The translations under genes were made by a program, and so were the position numbers. A DNA stretch of 7,125 nt from Rhodospirillales bacterium (GTDB lineage: Bacteria; Pseudomonadota; Alphaproteobacteria; JAREAF01): the NCBI GenBank assembly GCA_029240475.1, contig JAREAF010000149.1, positions 1 to 7,125 on the forward strand, written 5' to 3'. Below the pieces are notes generated by a model. That model searched no databases. It worked only from the letters and a program-made list of their open reading frames with translations, and was not told the DNA's origin. Shown here one piece after another: positions 5,222 to 7,125 of the stretch (positions within the stretch are counted from its first letter, which is position 1; each line of letters opens with the position of its first letter).

Positions 5222-5719
5222 ATGGGGAAGGATGCGCTGAGATACGATCAGATGGTCGAGGACGCCCTGCGCGGTGTCGTCCGCACGGCCCTGGCTCAGG
5301 CCGCCGAGCACGGCCTTCCCGGCGCGCATCATTTCTACATCACCTTCGAGACCGACCATCCCGGCGTGACCATCGCCGACCATCTGAGGGCCCGCTATCC
5401 CGATGAGATGACCATCGTGCTCCAGCACCAGTATTGGGGCCTGGAGGTCGAGGAGGAGCGGTTCGCCGTCACCCTCAGCTTCAACGACCGGCACGAGCGG
5501 CTGAGCATTCCCTTCGAGGCGGTGTCCGCCTTTGCCGATCCTGCGGTGAAGTTCGGCCTGCGCTTCGAGCGGCAGGAGGATGGATCGCCGGCCGCGGCGG
5601 CATCGCCCTCCGCGACCAACCTCCCCGAAGAGGCCGAAGACAAGCCCGCCTCGGACCCCGCCCAGCCGGCCGGCGAAGGGGCCAAGGTGGTCGCCCTCGA
5701 AACCTTCCGCAAGAAGTGA
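5222..5719 (+). CDS. sspB: ClpXP adaptor SspB (alphaproteobacterial type)
   Basis: This 165-residue adaptor binds the ssrA tag and delivers tagged proteins to the ClpXP protease. The N-terminal domain (about 1-116) has the alphaproteobacterial signature: IRYD-like LRYDQMVEDALRGVVR (6-21), HGLPGAHHFYITFETDHPGV (30-49), YPDEMTIVLQHQYWGLEV (59-76), LSIPFEAVSAFADP (94-107) and VKFGLRFE (109-116). An Ala/Pro/Glu-rich flexible linker (about 117-153) leads to a basic C-terminal tail KVVALETFRKK (155-165). That tail matches the conserved ClpX-docking end of SspB proteins. I chose ATG 5222 because the homologous N-terminus starts a few residues before RYD. There is no convincing Shine-Dalgarno sequence before it, which is odd. 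The tmRNA coding piece ends about 13 nt upstream, so the gene may be expressed from the ssrA transcript or from an unseen weak promoter. Confidence 0.93.
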   Translation: MGKDALRYDQMVEDALRGVVRTALAQAAEHGLPGAHHFYITFETDHPGVTIADHLRARYPDEMTIVLQHQYWGLEVEEERFAVTLSFNDRHERLSIPFEAVSAFADPAVKFGLRFERQEDGSPAAAASPSATNLPEEAEDKPASDPAQPAGEGAKVVALETFRKK

Positions 5720-5734
5720 GATAACGCGCCGCAG

Positions 5735-5751
5735 GATCGCGAAACGCGATC
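5735..5751. other. Perfect hairpin/palindrome between sspB and fumarase
   Basis: GATCGCG (5735-5741), loop AAA, CGCGATC (5745-5751) form a perfect 7-bp inverted repeat within the 69-nt gap between the sspB stop and the fumarase start. No T run follows, so it is not a standard terminator. It could be an operator for the fumarase gene or an RNA processing site in a joint transcript. Role unknown. Confidence 0.45.
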
Positions 5752-5788
5752 GGCCGCGGGGGAGCCCGGGGTATCGGGGGGTTGTCGA

Positions 5789-7125
5789 ATGCCTGAATTC
5801 CAGTTCCAGGAGATGTTTCCGCTCGGGCCCGACGAGACGCCCTACCGCCAGCTCACCTCCGATCATGTCGCCACCGCAAGCCTGGAGGGCGAGCGCGTGC
5901 TCACCGTCGCGCCCGAGGCGCTGACCCGGCTCGCGGCCGAGGCTTTCCACGACATCTCGCACCTGCTGCGGCCCTCGCACCTGAAGCAGCTGCGCGCGAT
6001 CCTCGACGATCCGGAGGCCTCCGCGAACGACAAGTTCGTGGCGCTCGATATGCTGAAGAACGCGAACATCGCGGCGGGCGGCGTGCTGCCGATGTGCCAG
6101 GACACGGGCACCGCCATCGTCTTCGCCAAGAAGGGCCAGCGGGTCTGGACGAAAGGCGGCCAGGACAAGGCGGCCCTCGCGCGCGGCATTTTCAAGACCT
6201 ATACCGAGACCAACCTGCGTTACAGCCAGGTCGCGCCGCTGACGATGTATGAGGAGGCGAACACCGGGACGAACCTCCCCGCGCAGATCGACATCAACGC
6301 CGTGCCGGGCGATGCCTACAAGTTCCTCTTCATCGCCAAGGGCGGCGGGTCGGCGAACAAGACCTTCCTCTATCAGCAGACCAAGGCGCTGCTGAACCCC
6401 AAATCGCTGATCAAGTTCCTCGACGAGAAGATTCGCACGCTCGGCACGGCGGCCTGCCCGCCCTATCACCTGGCGATCGTGATCGGCGGCACCTCGGCCG
6501 AGATGACGCTGAAGACCGTCAAGCTCGCCTCCTGCCGCTACCTGGACGCGCTGCCGACGCAGGGCGGCCGCTCCGGCCATGCCTTCCGCGACCTGGAGCT
6601 GGAGCGCGAGGTGCTGGAGCTGACGCGCGGCATGGGCATCGGCGCGCAGTTCGGCGGCAAGTATTTCTGCCACGACGTGCGGGTGATCCGGCTGCCGCGC
6701 CACGGCGCCTCCTGCCCCGTCGGGATCGGCGTCTCCTGCTCCGCCGACCGGCAGGCGCTGGGCAAGATCACCGCGGAAGGCGTGTTCCTCGAGCGGCTCG
6801 AAACCAACCCCGCGCAGTATCTGCCGGAGGTCACGTTGGAGGAGCTGGGCGGGCCGGTGGTGCGCATCGACTTGAGCCGGCCGATGGCGGAGATCCGCCG
6901 CAGCCTCAGCCATCACCCGGTGAAGACGCGGCTCGCGCTCACCGGGCCGATGATCGTCGCGCGCGACATCGCGCATGCCAAGCTGAAGGAGCGCCTGGAT
7001 CGCGGCGAGGACCTGCCGGACTATTTCAAGAACCACCCGGTCTATTACGCGGGTCCGGCCAAGACGCCGGCCGGATACGCCTCGGGCTCCTTCGGCCCGA
7101 CCACGGCGGGTCGCATGGATTCCTA
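5789..7125 (+). CDS. Class I (iron-sulfur) fumarate hydratase, 3' end outside window
   Basis: This enzyme interconverts fumarate and L-malate in the TCA cycle and belongs to the oxygen-sensitive [4Fe-4S] class (FumA/FumB type), not the class II FumC type. The visible 445 residues cover the whole N-terminal domain and part of the C-terminal one; the family is about 540-550 residues, so about 100 are missing. The three cluster cysteines are visible: Cys103 in PMCQDTGTAIV, Cys223 in GTAACPPYH and Cys317 in GVSCSAD, with the 120- and 94-residue spacing expected. Other signatures are EEANTGTNLPAQIDI, KGGGSANKTFL, IGGTSAEMTLKTVKLAS, the LTGPMIVARDIAHAK block that opens the second domain, and GSFGPTTAGRMDS at the right edge. 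The start MPEFQFQEMFPLGPDETPYR is typical. A run of six G (5776-5781) seven nt before the ATG may serve as ribosome binding site. The gene is co-oriented with sspB. Confidence 0.96.
   Translation, partial: MPEFQFQEMFPLGPDETPYRQLTSDHVATASLEGERVLTVAPEALTRLAAEAFHDISHLLRPSHLKQLRAILDDPEASANDKFVALDMLKNANIAAGGVLPMCQDTGTAIVFAKKGQRVWTKGGQDKAALARGIFKTYTETNLRYSQVAPLTMYEEANTGTNLPAQIDINAVPGDAYKFLFIAKGGGSANKTFLYQQTKALLNPKSLIKFLDEKIRTLGTAACPPYHLAIVIGGTSAEMTLKTVKLASCRYLDALPTQGGRSGHAFRDLELEREVLELTRGMGIGAQFGGKYFCHDVRVIRLPRHGASCPVGIGVSCSADRQALGKITAEGVFLERLETNPAQYLPEVTLEELGGPVVRIDLSRPMAEIRRSLSHHPVKTRLALTGPMIVARDIAHAKLKERLDRGEDLPDYFKNHPVYYAGPAKTPAGYASGSFGPTTAGRMDS

Noticed and set aside
5120..7036. Minus-strand open frame of 638 codons opposite sspB and fumarase
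   Set aside because: It lies antisense to two clear genes and runs into the tmRNA. Its translation is low-complexity (Arg/Gly/Leu/His-rich) with no recognisable domain. GC-rich codon use in the real genes keeps such antisense frames open.

Overview
The window is ordinary, densely packed chromosomal DNA from a very GC-rich alphaproteobacterium. The strongest taxonomic evidence is a split, circularly permuted tmRNA gene of the alphaproteobacterial type. It is supported by an alphaproteobacterial-type SspB adaptor, a COQ9-family ubiquinone protein, a def/COQ9 pair divergent from rpsU, and a thyX-type thymidylate synthase. I cannot name a genus. I see no prophage, insertion sequence, CRISPR array or tRNA gene.

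Layout, left to right. (1) The 3' nearly complete part of purK (+, 1-1091) enters from the left edge and converges on a two-gene minus-strand operon, def then COQ9 (2344 back to 1123, overlapping by 11 nt). A hairpin at 1097-1115 with a T-tract on the minus strand lies between them. (2) A 183-nt divergent spacer rich in inverted repeats (2345-2527) separates def from rpsU (+, GTG start at 2528). (3) rpsU converges on another minus-strand pair, thyX then a questin-oxidase-like (DUF4243) gene (4747 back to 2791, 1 nt apart). The 59-nt gap between the rpsU and DUF4243 stop codons is almost wholly filled by a nested structure: degenerate heptamer repeats forming a long inverted repeat around a conventional terminator hairpin. 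The repeat also encodes the last nine residues of the DUF4243 protein. (4) Divergent from thyX is the permuted tmRNA gene ssrA (about 4869-5208): acceptor piece first, ending in an encoded CCA, then a 58-nt intervening segment, then the coding piece with the tag frame ANDNRVALAA-stop. (5) Immediately downstream is sspB, the ClpXP adaptor that delivers ssrA-tagged proteins (5222-5719), followed by a class I iron-sulfur fumarate hydratase (5789 to the right edge, C-terminus cut off).

How the genes work together. Most are housekeeping: purine (purK) and dTMP (thyX) synthesis, N-terminal protein maturation (def), ubiquinone synthesis (COQ9), the small ribosomal subunit (rpsU) and the TCA cycle (fumarase). 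The most coherent functional unit is ssrA-sspB. The RNA that rescues stalled ribosomes and appends the degradation tag lies about 13 nt upstream of the gene for the adaptor that recognises that tag. No obvious intrinsic terminator separates them. I did not find a wholly new system. The items most worth following up are this tmRNA/adaptor linkage, details of the split tmRNA (non-canonical T-loop, short tag), and the repeat-derived C-terminus of the DUF4243 protein.
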